Origin: Flavobacterium sp. SUN052
Lineage (GTDB): Bacteria > Bacteroidota > Bacteroidia > Flavobacteriales > Flavobacteriaceae
Assembly: GCF_028867935.1 (NCBI RefSeq)
Contig: NZ_JAPQNS010000017.1
Coordinates: 1 to 64,000, forward strand
Direction of reading: 5' to 3'
Length of the DNA: 64,000 nt
The number at the start of each line of letters is the position of its first letter. Positions within the stretch are counted from its first letter, which is position 1. The notes under the pieces are model-generated. The model was given only the letters and a program-made list of their open reading frames with translations, ran no database searches and was not told where the DNA came from. Below are positions 8,273-20,398 of this stretch, piece after piece. Both the position numbers and the translations under genes were made by a program.

Positions 8273-9817
8273 TTAGAACGTATTAGAGCCCGAAACATTC
8301 CTTTTCCTGTTCCGCAATACCATCAACCCCGTTCGGGCTTGTAGCCAGGTTTCAGCCCAGATTGGAGGGGTAGGCGCTACGGAGCAGTAAAACGACCCCA
8401 GTGCAATATCGTCATCGCCATCGCCATCCAGATCGCCCGCATCCATTACCAGCCAGCGGCCCTTGTCGGCACCGGGCCATGTTTGTGGCTGAAAGGTTAG
8501 ATTGCCTTTGTTCTCCAGATACACAAATACCTGAGCGGGTTTGCGTTTTGTATCCTCAAGCAAGGGAAAAAATGAAATGGAGGCCAAGTCCATATCACCA
8601 TCCTGGTCAAAGTCGCGGGCAAGGGCTTGACTCGCACCCGGCATCGGGTAAAACCAAGCTTGTTTGAACCTAAAATCACCATCATTCAGATAGATTCTGA
8701 TGCCGTGATACGGTTTGGCAATGATCGAATAATCAGCATTGTCACCGTTGGTACAAATTATATCCAGGTGACCATCGCGGTTCATATCGGCGAGTTCCAG
8801 GTAAGAAGAGCCATAAACCGGAGGGAACCGCAGCAGTGTCTCTTTCTTGAATTTGCCGTTTTGTGTATTGTAATACACGGCTACCTGCTCATCGCCCTGC
8901 GTCAACAGAGCCAGAATATCTGGCCAGCCATCGGCATTGAAGTCACGGACAATAGCTCGGCGAGCGCCCGGTACGGCATCCAACACTACCTCCTGATACG
9001 TATTGCCCGTTTTTGAAAAGACGCTTAGCCGTCCAATATTATGCCCAAACTCACAGGTAACCAAATCGGGTTGACCATCCCGGTTAAAATCGCCGGTAGC
9101 CATCTGAACAGGTCGGCGGAGTGAATCGCGCACCACTTTTCCAGCCGACCATATCTGACCCGCCGTCTGATCATTAGGGTCCATAATGCCCATGAGCAGG
9201 TACGAGAAATCACCTTTGGGCGATAATCGAAGGGCATCAGAGGGCGGACTGCTGAGATGTAGGGAGTCGGTTTGGCGCATGTCTGACCCAATCGTCAACA
9301 TATCACCCCGGCGGTTACCCACCCGGATGGTTCGGGTAGCCGGATCGATTTTGACCATCGTTGTGAGCGGAAGCAGCGGCTGGCGAGGGGCTTCTGGAGC
9401 AAATAGGCTAAGCTGAGCTACCGAATCAGCAGGCGACAGAGTTAGTTTGGCGGGTGCTTTAGCCGCGTAAAACTGAACGATTTTCTGCCAGTTGGCTATT
9501 GAGATCATCGGTTGGGCAGGTAAGTACCCTTCCTTTATTCCCTTTTGTAGCTCTTCTAACTGATCGCCGTAACGGGCTACTGATGTTGTGTCGGTTATCA
9601 ACCCCATACGCAGGGCCATTCGGGGCAAAACGCTTTTTTGCCATGTATCTTTGTCAAGCAAAGTTGGGTCGGCATATTGGTGGCAACTGGCACAGTACGT
9701 AGTTGCTAATTGTTCGCCGGTTGGTTCTGTGTGCGTACAGCTGATGGGTCCAGCAATAGCCATCCATACCAGCACAACACAACAACCGCTACTCCAAATT
9801 GTAAAACCTTTTTTCAT
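8273..9817 (-). CDS. Exported FG-GAP/VCBS repeat protein with a haem-c binding motif
   Basis: The chosen start at 9817 gives MKKGFTIWSSGCCVVLVWM, a signal-peptide-like N-terminus; the open frame continues 22 codons upstream without a plausible leader. About 30 residues later comes YCASCHQYADP, a CxxCH haem-c site, in a short cytochrome-like segment. The rest is a set of calcium-binding FG-GAP/VCBS repeats: DFNRDGQPD, DFNADGWPD, DMNRDGHLD, DFDQDGDMD and DLDGDGDDD, spaced by about 50-60 residues, consistent with a beta-propeller. It is probably periplasmic or surface-exposed. The electron-transfer role of the haem site is inferred from the motif alone; the substrate is unknown. Such cytochrome/FG-GAP fusions are known in Bacteroidetes and Planctomycetes. 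Confidence 0.85.
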   Translation of the reverse strand: MKKGFTIWSSGCCVVLVWMAIAGPISCTHTEPTGEQLATTYCASCHQYADPTLLDKDTWQKSVLPRMALRMGLITDTTSVARYGDQLEELQKGIKEGYLPAQPMISIANWQKIVQFYAAKAPAKLTLSPADSVAQLSLFAPEAPRQPLLPLTTMVKIDPATRTIRVGNRRGDMLTIGSDMRQTDSLHLSSPPSDALRLSPKGDFSYLLMGIMDPNDQTAGQIWSAGKVVRDSLRRPVQMATGDFNRDGQPDLVTCEFGHNIGRLSVFSKTGNTYQEVVLDAVPGARRAIVRDFNADGWPDILALLTQGDEQVAVYYNTQNGKFKKETLLRFPPVYGSSYLELADMNRDGHLDIICTNGDNADYSIIAKPYHGIRIYLNDGDFRFKQAWFYPMPGASQALARDFDQDGDMDLASISFFPLLEDTKRKPAQVFVYLENKGNLTFQPQTWPGADKGRWLVMDAGDLDGDGDDDIALGSFYCSVAPTPPIWAETWLQARTGLMVLRNRKRNVSGSNTF

Positions 9818-9889
9818 TAAAGAACAAATAAAGCAGTAAACAGGCTTTCCCGCAAAGTTCCACTTCTCAACTGTAATCAGCATAGATTC

Positions 9890-10908
9890 ATGCCCTTAAT
9901 TTCGCGCAAAAAACAGGTTTATCAAATCAACGACTTGCTACGCGAGTATCTGCGGCAGTACGGTCGCGATATTTCACTGCCTATTCAGTACACCGATCTG
10001 CTTCGATACGACAATGCGGTGACCCTGTTCGATCAGCGGGGCAAGGATACGCTCTGGGAAACCGTTTTTTTTCCGGCTTCCGATGTCAACGATATTTTGC
10101 TGGCCCTTAAAACGATCTACGCCGAACTAAAAGCTGACGGCGATATGTCGGTGACGGGCCACCTTACCATTGACCGGGTAGACCTTTGCACGTATGGAAA
10201 CACGCAGCCCTTTCGCATACGCGTGCGAAATCTGGTCAACGACAACTTCGATTATTTCTATATCAAACGAGCCGATGCGTCGCGGGTGTATGGCCTGGAA
10301 CTGGAACACATTTTGTCGCCCAACCGGATCAGCTATTTAACGAGCAATCAAACGCTTATTGAAGAACACATTGCGGGTATTCCAGGCGACGTATTTTTCA
10401 ATACTCAGCTTGGTGAAGCAGCAACCAACCCCATCCGGCTTTGTAAAGAGTTTGTGAAGTTTAATGAGCGGTGCTTTATACGGCTGCTGGGCGATATGCA
10501 TTCCAGCAATTTTGTAGTGGACGTAACACCCGACTTCGATGAGGTTTATTACCGGTTCCGAGCTATAGACTTCGACCAACAGTCGTATGAAGGTCGTAAA
10601 TCGGTGTATTTGCCTCAGTACTACACCCAGAATCGGGCTATCATCGAATTGGGCATGAAATATATGACTCCCGAGAGTGTGCGGCAGTACCAGATTGAAG
10701 AGCGCTCACTGATTGCGGGGCGGCTTCGGGTCGAGAAAGCCCGTTTCAACGACCTGATGGTAGCCATGAGACCCGATGTTATCTCGCCCCCAACCAACGT
10801 AACTCAACTGCGTGAATCACTAGCCCGCCATCACCGCACACCCGCTTTCCTGCAAGCTCAAACCATGGGCGATCTAGTTTGGAAGAGCCTGGAAGTTGGC
10901 GGAGTACA

Positions 10909-10912
<4 letters not shown>
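9890..10912 (+). CDS. Uncharacterised protein with a kinase-like fold signature
   Basis: This 340-residue cytoplasmic protein shows no signal peptide or membrane helix and was not recognised as a named family. Its order of motifs resembles aminoglycoside-phosphotransferase/protein-kinase folds: YFYIKRADA (K126) could be the beta-3 lysine, LELEH (137-140) the alpha-C glutamate, LIEEHIAG the hinge, GDMHSSNFVVD (201-211) the catalytic loop with Asp and Asn, and RAIDFDQ (224-230) the DFG-like metal site. This is read by eye; the sequence is too divergent for certainty. The gene is divergent from the haem/FG-GAP gene, and its 3' end overlaps the 3' end of the lacZ-like gene by 4 bp. Confidence 0.65.
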
Positions 10913-14269
<3,357 letters not shown>

Positions 14270-14288
14270 ATCTTGTCCCAAATCCGCT

Positions 14289-15230
14289 ATGTTAACCCGC
14301 TTTATTCTTTTTGCTTCGCTGCTGGTGCTTTTCTTCTCTGCTGAGGGGCAGAATCGTCGCCGAAACAGTAACACACCCCAAACAAGCACCGGCCCAATTC
14401 CGGTGGTAACAGCCCCGGAAACCCGTCTGATCGAAAGTCTTCAGTTTAGCAGTTCCCTACTGAATCAGACAGTTCGCTACTCGGTTTATCTGCCGCCCGA
14501 TTACTACACATCAAACCGGCGCTATCCGGTGGTATATCTGCTCCACGGCTACGGCGACGATGAAACGGGCTGGATTCAGTTCGGCGAAGTAGACCGAATT
14601 GCCGATGCTGGTATTAAATCGGGGGAATTGCCTGCTATGATCATTGTGATGCCCGACGGCGGAAAATCGTGGTACATCAACGATTATCAAAGCAAGGTCC
14701 GCTATGAGGACATGTTTGTGCAGGAATTCATTGGACACATTGACACCGCTTTTCGGACGCGGAAAGACCGCGAGTTCAGAGCCATTTCGGGTCTGTCAAT
14801 GGGTGGCTTCGGATCACTGGTTCTGGCCATGCACCACCCTGAGCTGTTCAGTGCGTGTGCAGCCCTGAGCGCGTCGGCCCGCACCGACGAGATGTTTATC
14901 AGCATACCCGACGAACGCTACGAGTCCGTTTTTGCCCCCGTTTTCAGTGGTCCCGCTAAAGGGGACGATCGCCTGACGCTAACCTGGAAACGCAATAGTC
15001 CGATAGCCTTGGCCAAGTCGGCCCCCGAAGGCGACTTGTCTAAAGTTCGCTGGTACATCGACTGTGGCGACGACGACGCTTTATCACCTGGAAACGCCAT
15101 GCTCCATATTGCCCTGCTCGATCGCAAAATTGCGCACGAATACCGCGTCCGCGACGGCGCACATACCTGGGAATACTGGCGCACGGGCCTACCCAATGCA
15201 TTGAAATTTCTATCACAAAGTTTTCGATAG
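14289..15230 (+). CDS. Secreted esterase, CE1/esterase-D type alpha/beta hydrolase
   Basis: Starting at the ATG at 14289 gives a signal peptide (MLTRFILFASLLVLFFSAEG) and a mature enzyme of about 290 residues. The fold opens with YSVYLPPDYY and YPVVYLLHGYGDDETGW. The nucleophile is Ser170 in GLSMGGFGS, an acidic residue comes from the DCGDDD segment, and the catalytic His292 lies in GAHTWEYW, all typical of putative esterases of the CE1 group (feruloyl/acetylxylan esterases, S-formylglutathione hydrolase-like). The substrate is probably an ester side-chain on a plant or microbial polysaccharide, by inference. The next gene, coaX, starts only 7 bp downstream, so the two are likely co-transcribed although functionally unrelated. 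Confidence 0.9.
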   Translation: MLTRFILFASLLVLFFSAEGQNRRRNSNTPQTSTGPIPVVTAPETRLIESLQFSSSLLNQTVRYSVYLPPDYYTSNRRYPVVYLLHGYGDDETGWIQFGEVDRIADAGIKSGELPAMIIVMPDGGKSWYINDYQSKVRYEDMFVQEFIGHIDTAFRTRKDREFRAISGLSMGGFGSLVLAMHHPELFSACAALSASARTDEMFISIPDERYESVFAPVFSGPAKGDDRLTLTWKRNSPIALAKSAPEGDLSKVRWYIDCGDDDALSPGNAMLHIALLDRKIAHEYRVRDGAHTWEYWRTGLPNALKFLSQSFR

Positions 15231-15237
15231 GTAATCT

Positions 15238-16008
15238 ATGACTCTTGCCATTGATACCGGCAATACCGATGCCGTTTTTGGTCTGTTCGACCAGGATACA
15301 CTGCTTTATACCTGGCGGACGCCCGCCCAAATAGACGCTTCCGCAGCTCATTACGACGCCACTCTCCGGCTTTGGCTGCTCGAAGCCGATATACCGCTGA
15401 GTGCTATAAACGGAACCGTACTCTGTAGTGTAGTCCCCGACCTGACACCTGTTTTACGCACCATGCTGACTAGATTGTTTGGCATGGAGCCTGTGGTGGT
15501 TGGCCCCACCGTTTACCCGGCACTTCCAATCGAAGTATTGCGTCCTCATGAAATTGGGGGCGACCTAGTAGCCAACGCCCTGGCCGCTTACACTCGTTTT
15601 GGCCGTAATTGTGTGGTCGTAGATTTTGGTACCGCGCTGACCTTTACAACGGTATCGGCAACCGGGAAAATACTGGGGGTTGCCATTGCTCCGGGGCTAA
15701 AAACGGCCATTCGGTCGTTGTTTTCTAACACGGCTCAACTTCCTGAAGTACCACTCGAACTGCCCGCTTCGGCGCTGGGGCAGAACACTGCACACGCTAT
15801 TCAGGCGGGTATAATGCTGGGTTACGAGGGACTTGTTCGCTCTATGGTTGCCCGGATTCGTACCGAACTGAATGGCGATTGCCTCGCCATTGGCACGGGT
15901 GGGCTGGTTCGCACTATCTCGACGCTACACGCCGACTTCGACGAAATTATTCCGGGCTTAACGCTCACGGGGGTAAAGTTGATTGGCGAAACCGTATTGG
16001 CTATATAA
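15238..16008 (+). CDS. coaX: Type III pantothenate kinase
   Basis: This 256-residue protein phosphorylates pantothenate in the first step of coenzyme A synthesis. The ASKHA-fold phosphate-binding loop is at the very N-terminus (AIDTGNT, residues 4-10). The second phosphate motif is VVDFGTALTF (127-136), followed by GVAIAPGLKT. The family's usual G-x-D-R motif appears as GGDL at 107-110, so the arginine is replaced by leucine while the catalytic aspartate stays. The C-terminal IGTGGL and ADFDEIIPGLTLTGV are also typical. The gene follows the esterase at 7 bp and ends at a strong bidirectional terminator. Confidence 0.95.
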   Translation: MTLAIDTGNTDAVFGLFDQDTLLYTWRTPAQIDASAAHYDATLRLWLLEADIPLSAINGTVLCSVVPDLTPVLRTMLTRLFGMEPVVVGPTVYPALPIEVLRPHEIGGDLVANALAAYTRFGRNCVVVDFGTALTFTTVSATGKILGVAIAPGLKTAIRSLFSNTAQLPEVPLELPASALGQNTAHAIQAGIMLGYEGLVRSMVARIRTELNGDCLAIGTGGLVRTISTLHADFDEIIPGLTLTGVKLIGETVLAI

Positions 16009-16034
16009 CAGGCGTAGATAAAGTCTCCTATAAA

Positions 16035-16071
16035 AAAAGCGGCCCCACTCTACCTGAGTGGGGCCGCTTTT
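16035..16071. terminator. Bidirectional terminator between coaX and the repeat surface protein
   Basis: A perfect 16-bp stem (16035-16050 with 16056-16071) rich in G and C (GCGGCCCCACTC) with a 5-nt loop. It is flanked by an A run on the left and ends in TTTT on the right, so it can stop transcription of coaX and of the convergent surface-protein gene. Confidence 0.9.
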
Positions 16072-16088
16072 GTCAATTCAGTCAATCA

Positions 16089-19000
16089 TTAATCAACCTT
16101 TAGCAAGCGGATCGCATTGGCCCGAGTCGGCGTAGCAGCCCGGAGCAACATGGTCCCGTAGGATTGGCTACCTACATTGAACCGGAATCGCTCTTCGGTA
16201 CCTGCTCGCTCTCTACTTTGCTGTCCAATGACTCGGCCTTGCGTATCAGTTAGCAACACCTGAAGATCCTCACCCGCAGCTCCCGTCACTGCCACTTCAA
16301 CAACTCCGTTTACAATTGGGTTGCCACCAATGGCCACAATGTTAATTGGAGTCAAGCTTGACTCGGTAGCTATTCGGCCACCGGCTGTTGATGCGCTGAT
16401 GGTGATCGTAAGTGTACCGCTGGCAGACTGACCTACCGTGCTAGTTCCCGAGGTGCCCGTCCCCGACGTACCGGTGCCTGAAGTGGCAGTACCCGAGGTA
16501 CCCGTACCACTAGTGCCCGTGGTACTTGTCCCTGTTCCCGACGTTCCGCTGGTACTACTACCCGAACTCAGAGCCGTAATAACAACCGTATTACTACCTG
16601 TTGTAGTTGGTGTTCCCGTTATAGCTCCCGTACCGGCGTTGATACTTAAACCCGCCGGCAATCCAGTCGCCGAATAGGTTAAACTTTGCCCAGTTGGCCC
16701 CGTAAAGGTACCGGTCGGCAAGGTATAGCTAAAGGCGCGGCCAACTACTCCGGTTGTTGAAACTAGAGAACCGCTAAATACTACTCCAGTCGTAGCCGTA
16801 CCGCTTGTACCAGTACCACTTGTCCCCGTCGTACTGGTGCCGCTGGTGACCGAACTGCTGATCACAATGCCCAACGTACCCGTCGCTGACTGACCAACTG
16901 TGGCGGTGCCCGAGGTGCCCGTACCACTCGTCCCCGTCGTGCTGGTACCCGTTCCCGAGGTGCCGCTGGTACTACTACCCGAACTTAAAGCGGTGATAAG
17001 CACTGTATTGCTACCCGCCGTAGTGGGCGTACCCGTTATGGCTCCCGTTCCGGCATTAATACTCAAGCCCGCCGGTAGCCCTGTGGCTGTATAGGTAAAC
17101 GTCTGGCCTGTCGAAGTGGTCGTGCCCGTACCGCCCGTTAACGAGCCAGTGGGCAATGTATAGCTAAAGGCCCGCCCAACAACGCCAGTAGTCGATCCCA
17201 ATGTGCCAGAGAAGGCCGTACCACCCGTGCCCGTCCCTGAGGTCCCCGTAGTACTAGTGCCGCTGGTTACGGTACTGCTGACAACTGTAAGTCCAAGTGT
17301 TCCACTGGCCGATGTACCTACTGTGCTGGTACCAGAGGTTCCGGTACCACTCGTTCCAGTCGTACTACTACCACTAGTAGCGGTAGAACTAGTTGCTATA
17401 ATAACAACAGTGTTACTACCCGCCGTAGTCGGTGTTCCCGAAATGGTACCCGTAGTTGTGTTTATGGTTAATCCCGTTGGTAGTCCGGTGGCCGAATACG
17501 TGATCGTTTGTCCGGTAGGTGCGGTGAAGGCACCAGTTGGCAGAGTATAACTAAATCCATTGCCGGCGGTTATCGTCGCCGATATCAATGTTCCGCTAAA
17601 TACGACCCCCGTGCCCGACGTTCCCGTGCCACTCGTACCCGTCGTGCTGGTACCACTCGTCACTGAGGTGTTGATAAGAATGCCCAGCGTGCCAGTAAAC
17701 GACTGTCCGACAGTAGCAGTCCCAGAAGTTCCTGTACCCGAGGTTCCCGTGGTACTGGTGCCGGTACCCGACGTGCCGCTCGTGCTGCTACCCGAACTTA
17801 GCGACGTAATCAACACCGTACTGCTGCCCGCCGTGGTCGGTGTTCCCGTTATGGCCCCCGTTCCGGCATTGATACTTAGGCCCGCCGGTAAGCCCGTCGC
17901 CGAATAGGTGAACGTTTGCCCTCCGGTAAGTGTCTGTCCGGTTGCGCCCGTCAAAGCACCAAGCGGCAGTGTGTAGGTGAAGGCCTGACCAACGGTTCCG
18001 GTAGCTGATCCCAACGTACCGGCAAAGGCCGTACCGCCAGTTCCTGTGCCACTCGTACCCGTCGTACTAGTGCCGCTGGTGACCGAACTGCTGATCACAA
18101 TGCCCAACGTACCCGTCGCTGACTGACCCACCGTGCTGGTGCCCGAGGTGCCCGTACCACTCGTCCCCGTCGTACTGGTGCCCGTTCCCGAGGTGCCGCT
18201 GGTACTACTACCCGAACTTAAAGCCGTAATAAGCACTGTATTGCTACCCGCCGTGGTGGGCGTACCCGTTATGGCTCCCGTTCCGGCATTGATACTCAAG
18301 CCCGCCGGTAGCCCTGTGGCCGTATAGGTAAACGTTTGTCCTGTCGAAGTGGTCGTACTCGTACCGCCCGTTAACGAGCCAGTGGGCAATGTATAGCTAA
18401 AAGCCCGCCCAACAACGCCAGTAGTCGATCCCAATGTGCCCGAGAAAGCCGTTCCACCGGTGCCCGTACCGCTGGTACCCGTGGTGCTGGTGCCGCTGGT
18501 GACTGAGCTGCTGATAACGATACCTAGGGTACCGCTGGCAGACTGGCCTACTGTAGTGGTTCCCGAGGTGCCAGTCCCTGAGGTTCCGGTGGTGCTTGTA
18601 CCAGAGGAAACTGTCGAGCTGGTGCCCGGCGTTATAGACCTGATAACTACTGTGCTGCTACCAGCCGTAGTAGGCGTTCCAGTGATAGCTCCCGTGGCTG
18701 CGTTGATACTTAAGCCTGAAGGCAATCCAGTTGCCGAGTAAGTCAGTGATTGACCGGTTCCAAGCGTCTGGCTGGCAGATCCCGTTAAAGCTCCTGTTGG
18801 TAGGGTGTAGCTAAATGCCTGGCCAACAACACCAGTTGTAGAACCAAGCGTACCACTAAACGACTGTCCCCCCGAGGTGCCCGTACCACTAGTTCCGCTT
18901 GTTGAACAGAAAGTTGCCAGATCGAAGGTGTAAACGGAAATTGCACTTCCCTGAGTAGCCGTGATTACAAGTGGTTTCCGATCGGCAATCAGACCTGTTT

Positions 19001-19784
19001 CTACGGTACCGGTGCTACTTGTAGTACTGGCCCGAGTAACACCTGGTGCAATGTATGTAATAGGTGCCCCATTCCCACCCGTGTTCGTGAAGGTAATAGC
19101 TCCTGTGGCGCAGTTGTAGGTTGGCTGTGTCAGGGCAAAACCACCCACATTGCCACCCTCTGGACTAAAGCCTACAATAAGTTGTCCGCTCGTTGATAGT
19201 CCGCCGGGATCGGTAGCCGTAATTGTAATTGTACTGATGCCTGTTGTCGAGACGGTCCCATACACGGTTCCTGTTGGCGGATCGATGATAATACCAGTTG
19301 GTAAGCCCGTTGCCGAATAGGTCAGTGCTTGCCCCTCGGGATCAGTGAAGGCCCCCGTTGGAATGTAGTAATAAAACGTACGACCAACGATGCCTGTCGA
19401 TGTTCCAATGCTGCCGTTATAAACGGGCGCTCTATTGGATGGAGTGGCACAAAAAGCGGCCACACTAAATGTATAACTGGTGGAATTGCCACCTTGTGTA
19501 GCTGTGATCACAAGAGGCTTAGGATCATTCCTCAAGCCAGACTCCACCGTTCCGGTGTTGCTGGTTGCATTGTCGCGAGTGACGCCCGCTGCCGAATACG
19601 TTATTGTTGATCCATCGCCCCCGCTGGTGTTGAAGGTGATGGCTCCTGTTGAACAGTTGTACGTGGGTTGTGAGAGCGCAAGTGCGCCCTGGGCGCGCGA
19701 ATTATGCCGAATTTGGCCAACGAAGAACAGAGTCAATACGCAAAGCCATAGCCTTGCGGTCGTTAGTCGTAGTTTCGAAACCAT
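16089..19784 (-). CDS. Large repeat-rich surface protein with Ig-like domains and T9SS C-terminal signal
   Basis: The 1231-residue product begins with a signal peptide ending near SRAQ (residue 32). Two related units of about 80 residues follow, both with QPTYNC at the start and a closing FC. Then come seven putative-Ig (He_PIG-like) units, each with FSYTLPTG, LTYSATGLPxGL and GAITGTPTTAGS. They are joined by linkers made almost only of Gly, Thr and Ser (runs of TSGTGTSGT type). The last 80 or so residues (VNGVVEVAVTG, LLTDTQGRVIG, ANAIRLLKVD) fit the type A sorting domain of the type IX secretion system, so export to the surface is likely. It may be an adhesin or a stalk-like scaffold; the ligand is unknown. 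Repeat identity at DNA level makes copy number prone to change. Confidence 0.85.
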   Translation of the reverse strand: MVSKLRLTTARLWLCVLTLFFVGQIRHNSRAQGALALSQPTYNCSTGAITFNTSGGDGSTITYSAAGVTRDNATSNTGTVESGLRNDPKPLVITATQGGNSTSYTFSVAAFCATPSNRAPVYNGSIGTSTGIVGRTFYYYIPTGAFTDPEGQALTYSATGLPTGIIIDPPTGTVYGTVSTTGISTITITATDPGGLSTSGQLIVGFSPEGGNVGGFALTQPTYNCATGAITFTNTGGNGAPITYIAPGVTRASTTSSTGTVETGLIADRKPLVITATQGSAISVYTFDLATFCSTSGTSGTGTSGGQSFSGTLGSTTGVVGQAFSYTLPTGALTGSASQTLGTGQSLTYSATGLPSGLSINAATGAITGTPTTAGSSTVVIRSITPGTSSTVSSGTSTTGTSGTGTSGTTTVGQSASGTLGIVISSSVTSGTSTTGTSGTGTGGTAFSGTLGSTTGVVGRAFSYTLPTGSLTGGTSTTTSTGQTFTYTATGLPAGLSINAGTGAITGTPTTAGSNTVLITALSSGSSTSGTSGTGTSTTGTSGTGTSGTSTVGQSATGTLGIVISSSVTSGTSTTGTSGTGTGGTAFAGTLGSATGTVGQAFTYTLPLGALTGATGQTLTGGQTFTYSATGLPAGLSINAGTGAITGTPTTAGSSTVLITSLSSGSSTSGTSGTGTSTTGTSGTGTSGTATVGQSFTGTLGILINTSVTSGTSTTGTSGTGTSGTGVVFSGTLISATITAGNGFSYTLPTGAFTAPTGQTITYSATGLPTGLTINTTTGTISGTPTTAGSNTVVIIATSSTATSGSSTTGTSGTGTSGTSTVGTSASGTLGLTVVSSTVTSGTSTTGTSGTGTGGTAFSGTLGSTTGVVGRAFSYTLPTGSLTGGTGTTTSTGQTFTYTATGLPAGLSINAGTGAITGTPTTAGSNTVLITALSSGSSTSGTSGTGTSTTGTSGTGTSGTATVGQSATGTLGIVISSSVTSGTSTTGTSGTGTSGTATTGVVFSGSLVSTTGVVGRAFSYTLPTGTFTGPTGQSLTYSATGLPAGLSINAGTGAITGTPTTTGSNTVVITALSSGSSTSGTSGTGTSTTGTSGTGTSGTATSGTGTSGTGTSGTSTVGQSASGTLTITISASTAGGRIATESSLTPINIVAIGGNPIVNGVVEVAVTGAAGEDLQVLLTDTQGRVIGQQSRERAGTEERFRFNVGSQSYGTMLLRAATPTRANAIRLLKVD
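16430..18900. repeat. Tandem DNA repeats within the surface-protein gene
   Basis: The Ig-like units and their linkers recur at DNA level. The clearest pair is about 16980-17220 and 18210-18450, nearly identical over some 240 bp and offset by about 1.23 kb. The linkers are short G/T/C-rich motifs built from codons for Thr, Ser and Gly. These repeats also produce several antisense Val/Pro-rich open frames that should not be annotated as genes. Confidence 0.85.
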
Positions 19785-20398
19785 GATTTTCAGGTAGAAT
19801 GTTTGAAATAGTTTTGTTGCAGATTAATTGTGAAATCGGACAGACCGAAAGCGCAAAAGATGATCGCGCTATATGGAGGCAGACGGTAAGCCGGACCAGT
19901 TGTCGAACTAGTCTTAGGATCAATAAAAATCGCTGTGATTAATGCCGGAAACCCTTAGATAGGGTGGAGCCATTGTAGAACTGACATAGAAGCGCGGTTT
20001 GGATAGAAGACTTGTTTTACAGAACTAACCGCAATGTGGCCATTATGTCTATTCGCTTGGTATAGATATTAGGCAACGGGACGAAAGTAGTTAAATGGCA
20101 CTCTACCCTTGATAAGTATGATATTTTTAACATACAAGCTCATTAAAAATCATTTCATGCATGCTTCTGATCTGTCTACTATACCTCATCCCGTTCTGCA
20201 TCAGTGTTGAGCAGGGAGCTGCCGTATTATCTTATTGGGTTTGTACCGCCGGAGAATAGACGCAACCATCAGGAAAAAACACCATAAAATCCTGCTCTTG
20301 TTACTTTATCCCGACACAAACACGGTATAACGAACAGGGCTCCTTCCTTTACCAATCAGGTTTGTAGCCAGTCGAAATCAGTGGCTTACAAGCAGTTT
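19785..20398. other. Divergent intergenic region without recognised genes
   Basis: About 610 bp between the surface-protein gene (leftward) and the glycosidase-like gene (rightward). It must hold both promoters, but no full TTG-N20-TAnnTTTG match was found. The open frame on the minus strand at 19702-19923 overlaps the surface-protein start and has no sign of being a gene. Confidence 0.6.

Noticed and set aside
16438..18741. Several plus-strand Val/Pro-rich open frames (for example 16438-16677, 17203-17550, 18436-18741)
   Set aside because: They are antisense images of the Thr/Gly/Ser linkers and Ig-like units of the surface-protein gene; their repeat structure follows that gene exactly.
16430..18900. 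Regularly spaced short repeats that could suggest a CRISPR array
   Set aside because: Repeats and spacers are both in frame in one long protein; there are no unique spacers of constant length and no cas genes.
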